DNA of 64,000 nt from Macondimonas sp045864775 (lineage in GTDB: Bacteria > Pseudomonadota > Gammaproteobacteria > UBA5335): the NCBI GenBank assembly GCA_045864775.1, contig BTVR01000002.1, positions 1,116,001 through 1,180,000 of the forward strand. The letters run 5' to 3'. The position numbers and the translations under genes are program-made. Shown here in pieces: positions 52,521-61,955 of the stretch (its first letter is position 1; each line of letters opens with the position of its first letter). The notes under the pieces are model-generated. The model had not been told where the DNA came from and did not search any database. It saw nothing but the letters and a program-made list of their open reading frames with translations.

Positions 52521-52721
52521 GCAGCACATCCAGGGGCAAGGGCATCAGGCGTGATTCTATCCGCTCCTCCAGCCCCCGCGCTCGCACTTGCGCGATGGGC
52601 GCCGCTGACCCTGACGCCGGCCCCTGATGTGGCCACGGGCCCACGGCGATACCATAATCGGGCATGCCGACCCGACGGCCGCTGCGCGGCACGAAACCGC
52701 CGCATCAAGGAGCCAACATTC

Positions 52722-53252
52722 GTGGAGCTTCCTGCCGATAACCCGTCCGAGTGGCTGATCCATCTGGCGGAAATCGCCGAGCGGCTCGGCGGCCGTGGCT
52801 GGCGCCTGGTCACGGCGGAGTCCTGTACCGGAGGCTGGATCGCCAAATGCTGCAGCGACTTGCCCGGCAGTTCGCGCTGGTACGAAGGCGGCGTGGTCAG
52901 CTACAGCAACGCGCTGAAGATGCGCCTGCTGGGGGTGCAATCTCGCACACTGGAACAGGAAGGCGCCGTGAGCGCCGCGACCGTGCGCGAGATGGCCGAA
53001 GGCGCGCTGCGCCATCTGGGCGGTGATGTGGCGGTGGCCGTCAGCGGCATCGCCGGACCGACCGGCGCCAGTGCGGGCAAGCCGGTGGGCACGGTCTGGT
53101 TCGCCTGGGCGACGCCAGGCGGCTCGACCCTCACGCGTGCGGCCTATTTTCCCGGCGTTCGCGCCGCGGTGCGGGCGGGCGCGGTGGGCATGGCGCTCGG
53201 CGGCCTGTGCGAAGTGCTCAGGGGCTCGGACGCACCGACCGGCTGGGCCTGA
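52722..53252 (+). CDS. pncC: Nicotinamide-nucleotide amidohydrolase (CinA C-terminal domain family)
   Basis: PncC recycles nicotinamide mononucleotide to nicotinate mononucleotide in NAD salvage. GTG 52722, nine bases after AAGGAG (52707-52712), gives 176 residues. The motifs are TAESCTGGWIAKCCSDLPGS, GGVVSYSNALKMRLLGV and AVAVSGIAGPTGASAGKPVG, with the catalytic Ser and surrounding Thr/Lys. Only the C-terminal (pncC) domain is present, not the CinA N-terminal domain. It stands before recA-recX-alaS, a widespread order. Confidence 0.93.
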   Translation: MELPADNPSEWLIHLAEIAERLGGRGWRLVTAESCTGGWIAKCCSDLPGSSRWYEGGVVSYSNALKMRLLGVQSRTLEQEGAVSAATVREMAEGALRHLGGDVAVAVSGIAGPTGASAGKPVGTVWFAWATPGGSTLTRAAYFPGVRAAVRAGAVGMALGGLCEVLRGSDAPTGWA

Positions 53253-53393
53253 GCTTGTGGTGGAACCCGGGCGACTGCCCGGCCATTGTGGAATAATCGT
53301 TGCTCGCGGTTACCGTTGCGCCGGCCTCACGGTTCGACTGGCGTGCCGCAGCACTTAAATGGTCCGCCGCAGGGCGGCTGGAGCGAGGGGCGG

Positions 53394-54431
53394 ATGGACG
53401 AAAATCGCAAGAAGGCGCTGGCTGCGGCACTGGGCCAGATCGAGAAGCAATTCGGCAAGGGCTCGGTCATGCGCATGGGCGATGATCAGGCCGCGAGCGA
53501 CGTGATCCCCGTGTCCACCGGTTCGCTGGGTCTCGACGTGGCGCTGGGCATCGGTGGCCTACCGCGCGGCCGCGTGGTGGAGATCTACGGTCCTGAATCA
53601 TCGGGCAAAACCACGCTCACGCTGCACGTCATCGCACAGGTCCAGAAGGCCGGCGGCACGGCCGCCTTCGTCGACGCCGAACATGCGCTCGACCCCCAAT
53701 ACGCCCGCCTGCTCGGGGTCAACGTCGAGGAACTGCTGATTTCCCAGCCCGATACCGGCGAGCAGGCGCTGGAAATCACCGACATGCTGGTGCGCTCGGG
53801 TGCGGTGGACATCGTCGTGGTGGACTCGGTCGCCGCGCTCACCCCCAGGGCGGAGATCGAGGGCGAGATGGGCGACTCGCACGTGGGACTGCAGGCGCGG
53901 CTCATGTCCCAGGCCCTGCGCAAACTCACCGCCAACATCAAGCGCACCAATTGCTTGGTCATCTTCATTAACCAGATCCGCATGAAGATCGGGGTCATGT
54001 TCGGCAGCCCGGAAACCACGACCGGCGGCAACGCGCTCAAGTTCTATGCCTCGGTGCGTCTCGACATCCGCCGCATTGGCGCCATCAAGCGCGGCGATGA
54101 GGTGATCGGTAACGAAACCCGCGTCAAGGTCGTCAAGAACAAGGTGGCACCGCCGTTCCGAGAGGCCGAGTTCGAGATCCTCTATGGCGAAGGCATCTCG
54201 CGCGAAGGCGAGCTCATCGAACTCGGCGTCAAGCACAACCTGATTGAGAAAACCGGCTCCTGGTACAGCTGCCAGGGCGAACGCATCGGCCAGGGCAAGG
54301 ACAATGTGCGCCAGTATCTGAGAGAGCATCCCGAACTGGCCCAGCAGTTGGATCGCTCGCTGCGCGAAACGCTGCTGGCCACGAAGGGTCGCGCCGGTGC
54401 CGTCCTCGAACCCGACCTCGCCGCCGACTGA
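53394..54431 (+). CDS. recA: Recombinase RecA
   Basis: RecA forms filaments on single-stranded DNA for recombination and SOS induction. ATG 53394 (MDENRKKALAAALGQIEKQF) gives 345 residues; a longer frame upstream is unlikely. Walker A is GPESSGKTTLTLHV, Walker B VVVDSVAALTP, and the DNA-binding loops EGEMGDSHVGLQARLMSQAL and IKIGVMFGSPETTTGG-like (as RMKIGVMFGSPETTTGGNAL) are intact. I see no clear LexA box (CTGT-N8-ACAG) in the 140 bases upstream. recX starts inside its 3' end. Confidence 0.98.
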   Translation: MDENRKKALAAALGQIEKQFGKGSVMRMGDDQAASDVIPVSTGSLGLDVALGIGGLPRGRVVEIYGPESSGKTTLTLHVIAQVQKAGGTAAFVDAEHALDPQYARLLGVNVEELLISQPDTGEQALEITDMLVRSGAVDIVVVDSVAALTPRAEIEGEMGDSHVGLQARLMSQALRKLTANIKRTNCLVIFINQIRMKIGVMFGSPETTTGGNALKFYASVRLDIRRIGAIKRGDEVIGNETRVKVVKNKVAPPFREAEFEILYGEGISREGELIELGVKHNLIEKTGSWYSCQGERIGQGKDNVRQYLREHPELAQQLDRSLRETLLATKGRAGAVLEPDLAAD

Positions 54432-54897
54432 CGCCGTTCTGCGCGCCCGCGCGCTGCGGCTGCTGGGGCGGCGCGAGTACGCCCGGCGCGAGCTGGGCGA
54501 GCGGCTGACGCGCTGGGGCGCGACGTCCGATCAAACGACGCGGCTCCTCGACGGCCTTGAAGCAGACGGTCTCCTCAGCGAGGTGCGCTACGCCGAGAGC
54601 TGGACCCGCGCCCACCTCGCGCGGGGCGACGGGCCCCGCCGCCTGCGCCAAGGGCTGGCACACGCCGGGGTGGACGCTTCGCTGATCGATGCGACGTTGT
54701 CGGCGGACGAAGACTGGGCCGGGCGCCTGGAGACCGCCCGCCGGCGGCGTTTCGGAACTGCGCCGCCCGCCGACTGGCCCGCCTGGGCGCGACAGGCGCG
54801 CTATCTGGAACGCCGCGGTTATGCGCCCGAGTTGATCCGTCGCCAGCTGCCCCGTCCCCGTGGGGGGTCCGCGCCGATCGACGCCGGGCTGGACTGA
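54397..54897 (+). CDS. recX: RecA regulatory protein RecX
   Basis: RecX limits RecA filament growth. GTG 54397 overlaps the recA end by 35 bases and gives 166 residues. The three-helix repeats of the family are visible: ALRLLGRREYARRELGERL, LLDGLEADGLLSEVRYAESW and QGLAHAGVDASLIDATLSAD, then ARYLERRGYAPELIRRQL at the C-terminus. A later start is possible because residues 1-12 are low-complexity. The tight overlap ties its output to recA. Confidence 0.9.
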   Translation: MPSSNPTSPPTDAVLRARALRLLGRREYARRELGERLTRWGATSDQTTRLLDGLEADGLLSEVRYAESWTRAHLARGDGPRRLRQGLAHAGVDASLIDATLSADEDWAGRLETARRRRFGTAPPADWPAWARQARYLERRGYAPELIRRQLPRPRGGSAPIDAGLD

Positions 54898-54957
54898 TTC
54901 TTAAATCGGGGTCCTTTGCCTATACTTGGGGCCATTTTGCCGATCGGGCCGTCCGCC

Positions 54958-57582
54958 ATGATGACCAGCGCTGAACTCCGCCATCGCTTCCTGGAATTCT
55001 TCCGCAGCCACGGGCACACCGTCGTGCCCAGCAGCCCGCTGGTTCCGGCCAACGATCCGACGCTGCTGTTCACCAACGCCGGCATGGTGCAGTTCAAGGA
55101 CGTTTTCCTGGGGCGCGAGGAGCGGCCCTATGTGCGGGCGGCCAGCGCCCAGCGCTGCGTCCGCGCCGGCGGCAAGCACAACGACCTCGAGAACGTCGGC
55201 TACACCGCGCGCCATCACACCTTCTTCGAGATGCTGGGCAACTTCAGCTTCGGGGATTATTTCAAGCGCGAGGCCATCCAGTTCGCCTGGGAATTCCTCA
55301 CCGTCACGCTGGCGCTGCCGCAGGACCGGCTGTGGGCCACGGTCTATGCCACCGACGATGAGGCCTACGACATCTGGCTGCGCGAGATCGGCCTGCCTGC
55401 CGAACGCATCATCCGCATCGGCGACAAGCCCGGCGGCGGATCGGACAACTTCTGGCAGATGGGCGATACCGGGCCGTGCGGGCCGTGTTCAGAGATTTTC
55501 TATGATCACGGCCCCGCGGTTGCCGGCGGCCCGCCGGGCAGCCCGGAGGAAGACGGCGACCGCTACATCGAGATCTGGAATCTGGTGTTCATGCAGTTCG
55601 AGCGCGACGCGGCCGGCGTGCTCCGTCCGCTGCCCAAACCGTCGGTGGACACGGGCATGGGCCTGGAGCGCCTTGCCGCTGTGCTGCAAGGGGTCCACAG
55701 CAACTATGACATCGATCTATTCCGGGCCCTGATCGCTGCCGCGGCGCGCGAAACCGGGGTGTCCAACGCAGACAATCCCTCGCTGCGCGTGCTCGCCGAC
55801 CATGTCCGCGCCTGCGCGTTCCTGGTGACCGACGGCGTCATTCCCGGCAACGAAGGCCGCGGCTATGTGCTGCGGCGCATCATTCGCCGGGCCGTGCGCC
55901 ATGGCTACAAGCTGGGCATGCGCCAGCCCTTCTTCCACCGTCTGGTGCCGGATCTCGTCGCCGAGATGGGCGCTGCCTACCCCGAGCTCGCCGAGGCCGC
56001 GACGCGCGTGACCGCCACCCTGCGGCAGGAAGAGGAACGCTTTTTCGAAACGCTCGAGCACGGCATGGCCATCCTGGACACGGCGCTGCAGGCGGCCGGC
56101 GAGAGCGGCGCTGGCCTCGACGGCGAAACGGCGTTCAAGCTCCACGACACCTACGGCTTTCCGCTCGACCTCACCCAGGACATCGCCCGCGAGCATGGGG
56201 TGAACGTGGACCTTTCCGGATTCGACACCGCGATGGCCCGCCAACGGGAACAGGCGCGCGCGGCCGGCCGTTTTCGCATGGATACGGTCGTGGGGTATGA
56301 CGGCGCGGCGACCCGCTTCGAGGGCCATGACGCGCTGACCGTCGAGGCGGCGACCGTGCTCGCGCTCTACCACGAAGGGGTCGCGGTCAGCGCGCTGCAA
56401 ACCGGACAGGCGGGCATCGTCGTCCTCGACGCGACGCCGTTCTATGCCGAATCGGGCGGCCAGGTCGGTGATGCGGGCGAACTGGTGGCGCCATCGGCGA
56501 GCTTCATCGTGCGCGATACCCAGAAGATCCAGAGCGAGGTATTCGGTCACGTCGGCGAACTCGTGACGGGCGCGCTGCAGGTCGGCGATCGCCTCGCCGC
56601 TCGGGTCGACGGCGAGCGCCGGCAGCGCACCATGCGCCATCATTCGGCCACCCACCTGCTGCACAAGGCGTTGCGCGAGGTTTTGGGCGCGCACGTGCAA
56701 CAAAAAGGCTCTCTCGTCGATCCGGACAAGACCCGTTTCGACTTTTCGCACACCAGCCCCGTGTCGCCCGAGGAAATCTCGCGCATCGAGGGCTTGGTCA
56801 ATGCCGAAGTGCTCACCAACCATCCCACGCAGTCACGGGAACTGCCCTTGGACGAGGCGCGCCTGACCGGCGCCGTCATGCTGTTCGGCGAGAAATACGC
56901 CGATGTCGTCCGGGTGCTCGACATTGGCAGCTCGCGCGAGCTGTGCGGCGGCACGCACGTGGCGCGCACTGGCGACATCGGGCTGTTCAAGATCGTCTCG
57001 GAGGCCGGCGTGGCGGCCGGGGTCCGGCGCATCGAAGCCGTAGCCGGCGAGGTCGCCCTCGCCTTCGTCTCGGCGCAGCAGGCCTTGCTGCAGCAGGCCG
57101 CGACCGCGCTCAAGGCCGCGCCGAGCGAGGTCCCCGCCCGTATCGTTCAATTGCAGGAGCAGCTCCGGACGAGTGAGCGCGAGCTCGCCCGCATGATCTC
57201 CCGCCTCGCCGCCAGCCAGGGCGGCGATCTGGCGAGCCAAGCCGTGACCGTGGCCGGCGTGCAGGTGCTGGCCGCCCGTGTCGATGGCGTGGATGCCAAG
57301 GCCCTGCGTGAAACCTTGGACAAACTGCGCGATCGGCTGGGAACGGCAGCGATCGTGCTGGCCAGCGTCGCAGGTGATCAAAAGGTCTCGCTCGTGGCCG
57401 GTGTGACGCCGGACCTGACCGATCGCGTCAAGGCCGGCGAGCTCGTCAGCGCGGTGGCGCAGCAGGTGGGCGGCAAGGGCGGTGGCCGGGCCGACATGGC
57501 GCAGGCCGGCGGCAACGACCCCACCCGTCTCGATGGCGCCCTCGCAGGCGTCGCAGAGTGGGTGGCCGCGCGCCTCGCCTGA
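54958..57582 (+). CDS. alaS: Alanyl-tRNA synthetase
   Basis: AlaS charges tRNA(Ala). ATG 54958 (MMTSAELRHRFLEFFRSHGH) gives 874 residues; another ATG follows directly. The class II core has VPSSPLVPANDPTLLFTNAG, KHNDLENVGYTARHHTFFE and the RRIIRRAVRHGYKLGM motif 3 region. The editing domain carries HHSATHLLHKALREVLG and the zinc/editing CGGTHVARTGDIGLF, and the C-Ala domain follows. A TATACT box lies 35-40 bases upstream. It closes the pncC-recA-recX-alaS block. Confidence 0.97.
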   Translation: MMTSAELRHRFLEFFRSHGHTVVPSSPLVPANDPTLLFTNAGMVQFKDVFLGREERPYVRAASAQRCVRAGGKHNDLENVGYTARHHTFFEMLGNFSFGDYFKREAIQFAWEFLTVTLALPQDRLWATVYATDDEAYDIWLREIGLPAERIIRIGDKPGGGSDNFWQMGDTGPCGPCSEIFYDHGPAVAGGPPGSPEEDGDRYIEIWNLVFMQFERDAAGVLRPLPKPSVDTGMGLERLAAVLQGVHSNYDIDLFRALIAAAARETGVSNADNPSLRVLADHVRACAFLVTDGVIPGNEGRGYVLRRIIRRAVRHGYKLGMRQPFFHRLVPDLVAEMGAAYPELAEAATRVTATLRQEEERFFETLEHGMAILDTALQAAGESGAGLDGETAFKLHDTYGFPLDLTQDIAREHGVNVDLSGFDTAMARQREQARAAGRFRMDTVVGYDGAATRFEGHDALTVEAATVLALYHEGVAVSALQTGQAGIVVLDATPFYAESGGQVGDAGELVAPSASFIVRDTQKIQSEVFGHVGELVTGALQVGDRLAARVDGERRQRTMRHHSATHLLHKALREVLGAHVQQKGSLVDPDKTRFDFSHTSPVSPEEISRIEGLVNAEVLTNHPTQSRELPLDEARLTGAVMLFGEKYADVVRVLDIGSSRELCGGTHVARTGDIGLFKIVSEAGVAAGVRRIEAVAGEVALAFVSAQQALLQQAATALKAAPSEVPARIVQLQEQLRTSERELARMISRLAASQGGDLASQAVTVAGVQVLAARVDGVDAKALRETLDKLRDRLGTAAIVLASVAGDQKVSLVAGVTPDLTDRVKAGELVSAVAQQVGGKGGGRADMAQAGGNDPTRLDGALAGVAEWVAARLA

Positions 57583-57636
57583 GCGCCGCCGCCGTACTCC
57601 GACAACCTGAATCGCCGTTCCAACCTTCCCGCCCAT

Positions 57637-57666
57637 AAAAAAAAACGCCGGGGATCACCCGGCGTT
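57637..57666 (-). terminator. Rho-independent terminator of the quinohemoprotein dehydrogenase gene
   Basis: AACGCCGGG (57644-57652) pairs perfectly with CCCGGCGTT (57658-57666) around a 5-base loop. On the minus strand the stem is followed by nine T (57637-57645), 27 bases after the stop of the gene at 57693. It may also slow alaS transcripts from the other side. Confidence 0.85.
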
Positions 57667-57692
57667 GTCACGGCTCGCGCTTGTGGCGCGGA

Positions 57693-59939
57693 TCAGGAGC
57701 CTCGGTTCATCACCCAGCTGAGCAGGCTGACGAAGAAGCCCGTGATGGCGCCCAGAACGCTGTAGACGGCGTGCTTGAAGGTCTTCCAGACGCCCGACGC
57801 CTCTTCCCGTTCCAGAGTATTTTGGTTCACCTTGTTGAGGTAGGCGTGGATGGCCTGCACATCTTCGACCGAGAGATGGTCGGAGAAGCCGATCATGCCG
57901 GTCTTGTGCGCGTCACGACCGCCCAGCACGATGGCGACGAAGTTTTCGTGCGTCTTGGCGTCCATGCGGCGCAGATCGACCATGTTGGGATTGCCGATCG
58001 CACCGGGGCCATGGCAGTACACGCAATTGTGGTGATAGAGCCCGTCGCCTTTCGAGATCATCTCGCTATCGGCAGCGAGGTCCATGGGTTCCGGCAGCTT
58101 CCGGGCGATTTGCACAGGCGGCAGGCTTTCCTTGCCGTTCAGCTTGAAGGTGAGGATGCGGCCGCGGGGATACATGTTTTCGCGGGCGTTGCCCGCCGCG
58201 CCGAAGGACAGACCCACGGAACCGCCCCAGCCGGCCAGCAGGGAGATGTATTGCTCGCCATCGATCTCATAGGTGATGGGCGGGGCGATGATCCCGTTCT
58301 GGGCGTCGAATTCCCAGAGCTTGCGGCCGGTATCGGCGGCGTAGGCGACGAAATAGCCCTTGCCGTTGCCCTGCAGCACGAGGTTGCCGCCCGTGCAGAG
58401 CAGGCCGCCGTTCCATAGGCCCTCGTGTTCGACCCGCCAGGCCTCGCGCTGATTGACCGGATCCCAGGCCTGCAGATAGCCCTTGGCGGCCTTGCCGCCC
58501 AGCGCCATGACCAGATCATGGTCTATCCAGGTCGGGAACTGCACGTCCTTCATCACCTTCATCCCGGTGTTCCAATAGCCCGGAATGTAATCGAACTCCT
58601 TGTCATTGTCGTAAAGCATGGCCATTTCCTGGCTCGGGATATAGACGTAGCCCGTATCCCGGCTCAGGCACATCGGCATCCAGTTGTGTCCGCCCAGCGG
58701 CGAGGGGAACTGGAGCTTGGGCCATTTCTCGTATGAATTGTTGGTCTGGATCGGGCGGCCGGTGTCGGGGTCGACGCCCTTGGCCCAAGTCACCGCCACA
58801 TAGTTGTTGGCCGAAATGAACTTGCCGGTTTCCCGGTCGATGACGTAGAAGAAGCCATTCTTCGGCGCCTGCATCAGCACCTTGCGCTTCTGCCCGTCGA
58901 TGGTCAGATCCGTCAGGATGATGTGCTGGGTCGCCGTGTAATCCCACCCCTCGCCGGGGGTCGTCTGGTAGTGCCAGACATACTCACCGGTCTCGGGCTT
59001 GATGGCGACGATGGAGGAGATGAACAGGTTGTCGCCGCCGGCCGGCGACCGGATGTGCTTGTTCCAGGGTGAGCCGTTGCCGACGCCGAAGTAAAGGAGA
59101 TCCAGGTCGGGGTCATAGGCCATGGAGTCCCATACGGTCCCGCCCCCCCCGATCTCCCACCAGGGTCCGCCGCCCCAGGTCTGGGCGGCCATCTCCATGG
59201 CCTTGCTCTCGAAGCCGTCCGCCGGATTGCCGGGGACGGTATAGAAGCGCCATTTCTGTTCGCCGGTCTCGGCGTCATAGGCGGTGATGTAGCCGCGAAC
59301 CCCGTACTCGGCGCCGCCGTTACCGATGATCACCTTGCCGTTCACGATGCGCGGCGCACCGGTAATGGTATAGGGGCGCGACTTGTCGATGGTCAGCACG
59401 TCCCAGACGATCTCGCCGGTGATGGCGTTCAGCGCCACCAACCGGCCGTCGATGGTGCCGACGTAGACCTTGCCGTTCCAAACCTGGGCCCCCCGGTTGA
59501 CGACGTCACAGCAGGCGTATTGGCCGCGCGTCTTGTCCACGTCGAGATCGTTGCGCCACAACAGCTTGCCGGTCCGCGCATCGAGGGCGTAGACCTCGCT
59601 CCACGCGCCAGTGGCATACATCACGCCATCCACCACGATGGGCGTGGCTTCAAGACCCCGGTTGGTCCCGGTCTCCCACGCCCAGGCCAGTCCCAGATTG
59701 GGGACAGTCTGGTCGTTGATCTGTTTGAGGGGGCTGTAGCGGTCCTCGCCGTAAGTCCGGCCGTGGAGCATCCAGTTGCCGGGTTCTTCTTCGGCCTTGA
59801 CCAGCCGATCGTTCGTCATGCGCGCGAGCGAGTCGCGGATGGCTTCCGCGGGCGCCGTATCTTCGCGGGTGAGTGCGGCAAGGGCGACTCCCTGGCTGAG
59901 GATGAGCCCCAGCAGCCCTGCCATGAATCGATGCTTCAC
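57693..59939 (-). CDS. PQQ-dependent quinohemoprotein alcohol dehydrogenase with C-terminal membrane tail
   Basis: The enzyme oxidises primary alcohols in the periplasm using PQQ and passes electrons through its own haem c. The 748-residue product has a signal (GLLGLILSQGVALAALT), the vicinal disulfide Cys143-Cys144 (YACCDVV), metal ligands Glu211 and Asn288, and the catalytic Asp333 in GWDYTATQ. The residue two after that Asp is Thr, as in calcium enzymes; lanthanide enzymes have Asp there. A cytochrome c domain has NCVYCHGPG (Cys639, Cys642, His643). Residues about 724-745 form an extra hydrophobic helix (HAVYSVLGAITGFFVSLLSW), unusual in this family. An RBS (GGGAGG) lies upstream. The aldehyde dehydrogenase gene lies next upstream on the same strand. 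Confidence 0.93.
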   Translation of the reverse strand: MKHRFMAGLLGLILSQGVALAALTREDTAPAEAIRDSLARMTNDRLVKAEEEPGNWMLHGRTYGEDRYSPLKQINDQTVPNLGLAWAWETGTNRGLEATPIVVDGVMYATGAWSEVYALDARTGKLLWRNDLDVDKTRGQYACCDVVNRGAQVWNGKVYVGTIDGRLVALNAITGEIVWDVLTIDKSRPYTITGAPRIVNGKVIIGNGGAEYGVRGYITAYDAETGEQKWRFYTVPGNPADGFESKAMEMAAQTWGGGPWWEIGGGGTVWDSMAYDPDLDLLYFGVGNGSPWNKHIRSPAGGDNLFISSIVAIKPETGEYVWHYQTTPGEGWDYTATQHIILTDLTIDGQKRKVLMQAPKNGFFYVIDRETGKFISANNYVAVTWAKGVDPDTGRPIQTNNSYEKWPKLQFPSPLGGHNWMPMCLSRDTGYVYIPSQEMAMLYDNDKEFDYIPGYWNTGMKVMKDVQFPTWIDHDLVMALGGKAAKGYLQAWDPVNQREAWRVEHEGLWNGGLLCTGGNLVLQGNGKGYFVAYAADTGRKLWEFDAQNGIIAPPITYEIDGEQYISLLAGWGGSVGLSFGAAGNARENMYPRGRILTFKLNGKESLPPVQIARKLPEPMDLAADSEMISKGDGLYHHNCVYCHGPGAIGNPNMVDLRRMDAKTHENFVAIVLGGRDAHKTGMIGFSDHLSVEDVQAIHAYLNKVNQNTLEREEASGVWKTFKHAVYSVLGAITGFFVSLLSWVMNRGS

Positions 59940-60082
59940 GGGAAAACCTCCCTGTATTTTTTACAACGGATGGACCAAAACTGCGGCATGCTGCGCGCAA
60001 ATATCGTGACTGTCCAGAACCTGTCGCCGAATGAGCAAGGGCCGCTGACGGCGGCCCTGCTCTATGGCGATGAACTACGACT

Positions 60083-61555
60083 TCACGCGAGCCACTTGGA
60101 AACGCGCTGCAGCAATCCGAGGGCACTTTTCGGATAAGGCCCCTTGACGAACATGGCGGGGGAGAACCAGTTGCGCTGATAAAGCACGCCTTTTTTGTGC
60201 GAGAACTCCACGAAACCGTCGAAGCCATGGTAGGCGCCCAGTCCGCTGGGCCCGCTGCCGCCGAAGGGCAGGTTCGGATGCGCGATGTGCAGCATGGTGT
60301 CGTTGACGCAGGCACCGCCGGAGATGGTCTGCCCGATCACGTGGTCTGCGCGCTTGCGGTTGGCATCGAAGTAATACAGCGCCAGGGGACGCGGCCGCTC
60401 CTGGACGTAGCGCATGGCCTGCTGGAGGCTGTCATAGCCCATCACCGGCAGGACCGGCCCGAAGATTTCCTCCTGCATGACCGCCATGTCGTCGTTGACA
60501 TTGGTGATCACGGTGTGCGGGATGACGCGCTTGCCCTCGGCGATCTGCTCGTTGCGCGGGTTGATCTGCACCACGTTCGCGCCCTTCTCGCGCGCATCGT
60601 CGATGAGTGCATTGACGCGCTTGAAATGCCGGTCGTTGACGATCCAGGTAATGTCCTGGTTGTCGGCCACTGTGGGATAGCGCTTGGAGATGGCCCGCGA
60701 ATAGGCGTTGACGAACTCCTGCTCCTTGCCCTTGGGCACCATGACGTAATCCGGCGCGATACAGGTCTGGCCCGAATTCACCGTCTTGCCGAGCAGAATG
60801 CGTTGCACGGCTTTTTCGATGGGATAGTCCTCGCCGATGATGGTCGGGGACTTGCCGCCCATCTCCAGCGTGACCGGGGTCAGGTTCTTCGCCGCCGCCA
60901 TCATGATCTTGCGCCCGATCTCGGTGTTGCCGGTGTAGATCAGATGGTTGAACGGCAGCTCGGAAAACTCGATCGCCTTTTGCACATCGCCCGTCACCAC
61001 CGTGATGAAGCCGGGATCGAAGTGCTTGGCAATCAGCTCGGCGATCACCTCGGAGGTCCGCGGGGTGACGTCGGGCGGCTTGATCATGGCGTGGTTGCCG
61101 GCGGCCAGCACGCCGATCAGCGGCGAGAAGATCAGGAAAGCGGGGTAGTTCCAGGCACCCATGATGCCGACCACGCCCTTGGGCTGATAGACGGCATAGC
61201 CGGTCGCCGGCAGCGACTGGATGCTGTTGGCGACCTTGTGCGGCTTCATCCACTTCTTGACGTGGCCCTTGGTGAGGCGGATCTCGCCAAGATTCGCGAG
61301 CACTTCGGTGAGCACGGTTTCGTGCGGCGAGCGGTGACCGAAGTCCGCCATCACCGCCTTGACGAGTTCATCGCTGTACTCGCCGATGGCCTTGCCGAGG
61401 ATCTGCAAGGCTTCGACGCGCTGCTTGGCATCGCTGATGCCGCGATCGAGAAAAGCCTTTTGTTGGGCGTGCAGCAGGGGCAGCAAGGGATTGCTGGCTG
61501 GCGCTTCCTGCTGGCGCGCCAGACCGGAAATGGAAATCGGCTGGGGTGAGCTCAT
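60083..61555 (-). CDS. Aldehyde dehydrogenase (coniferyl-aldehyde dehydrogenase-like)
   Basis: NAD(P)-dependent oxidation of aldehydes to acids, with the catalytic Cys265 in NSGQTCIAPDYVMVPKG and Glu231 in TLEMGGKSPTI; NAD-site motif YTGNTEIGRKIM. ATG 61555 gives 490 residues (MSSPQPISISGLARQQ), preferred over the frame start at 61603. The sequence is closest by eye to coniferyl- and membrane-type fatty aldehyde dehydrogenases, with LGAYHGFDGFVEFSHKKGVL near the end and a C-terminal region that may contact the membrane. It sits directly upstream of the quinohemoprotein alcohol dehydrogenase, so the two probably act in series on an alcohol. Confidence 0.92.
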   Translation of the reverse strand: MSSPQPISISGLARQQEAPASNPLLPLLHAQQKAFLDRGISDAKQRVEALQILGKAIGEYSDELVKAVMADFGHRSPHETVLTEVLANLGEIRLTKGHVKKWMKPHKVANSIQSLPATGYAVYQPKGVVGIMGAWNYPAFLIFSPLIGVLAAGNHAMIKPPDVTPRTSEVIAELIAKHFDPGFITVVTGDVQKAIEFSELPFNHLIYTGNTEIGRKIMMAAAKNLTPVTLEMGGKSPTIIGEDYPIEKAVQRILLGKTVNSGQTCIAPDYVMVPKGKEQEFVNAYSRAISKRYPTVADNQDITWIVNDRHFKRVNALIDDAREKGANVVQINPRNEQIAEGKRVIPHTVITNVNDDMAVMQEEIFGPVLPVMGYDSLQQAMRYVQERPRPLALYYFDANRKRADHVIGQTISGGACVNDTMLHIAHPNLPFGGSGPSGLGAYHGFDGFVEFSHKKGVLYQRNWFSPAMFVKGPYPKSALGLLQRVSKWLA

Positions 61556-61955
61556 TGGGTGGGTCCCTCCTGAACGATCTTGTAGTGGCCCTGCAGTATG
61601 CAACGCCGAACGTTTAATATTTATGCTTGGCTGAACAAATGGTCAAGTCCCCGGCCGCCACGGCACGCCCCCTGGAGCGCGGAACGGCGACAGCAGGCGC
61701 GCTCCCGGGCTCGGCGAGCCTTTACGCTGCAGGGAACGCATCATGCCGCGCATCGCTTTACGGTTGATGCGCGCACAGCCGCGAGCCCCATGCCGGAACC
61801 CAGGCCATCGCGCATGGCGGTCAAGGCCCATCGCCCGTGATCGGCGCGGGCCGCAGACCTGGGCCAACGCGGCCAGCCAGGCGGTGACGCAATCTCGCCG
61901 CACGCGAGCCCTTGCCGTCTTGCCCGATCGAACCGCTTCACGGGCCGGACATCTC
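61556..61955. other. Intergenic region without recognisable gene
   Basis: About 400 bases between two minus-strand genes. The frames across it are arginine-rich and have no protein character. An AT-rich patch at about 61612-61630 (TTTAATATTTATG) is the likely promoter core for the aldehyde dehydrogenase gene. No terminator, repeat or small RNA is evident. Confidence 0.5.

Noticed and set aside
53253..53393. LexA/SOS box in front of recA
   Set aside because: No sequence close to CTGT-N8-ACAG was found; either the organism uses another LexA motif or the promoter lies further upstream.
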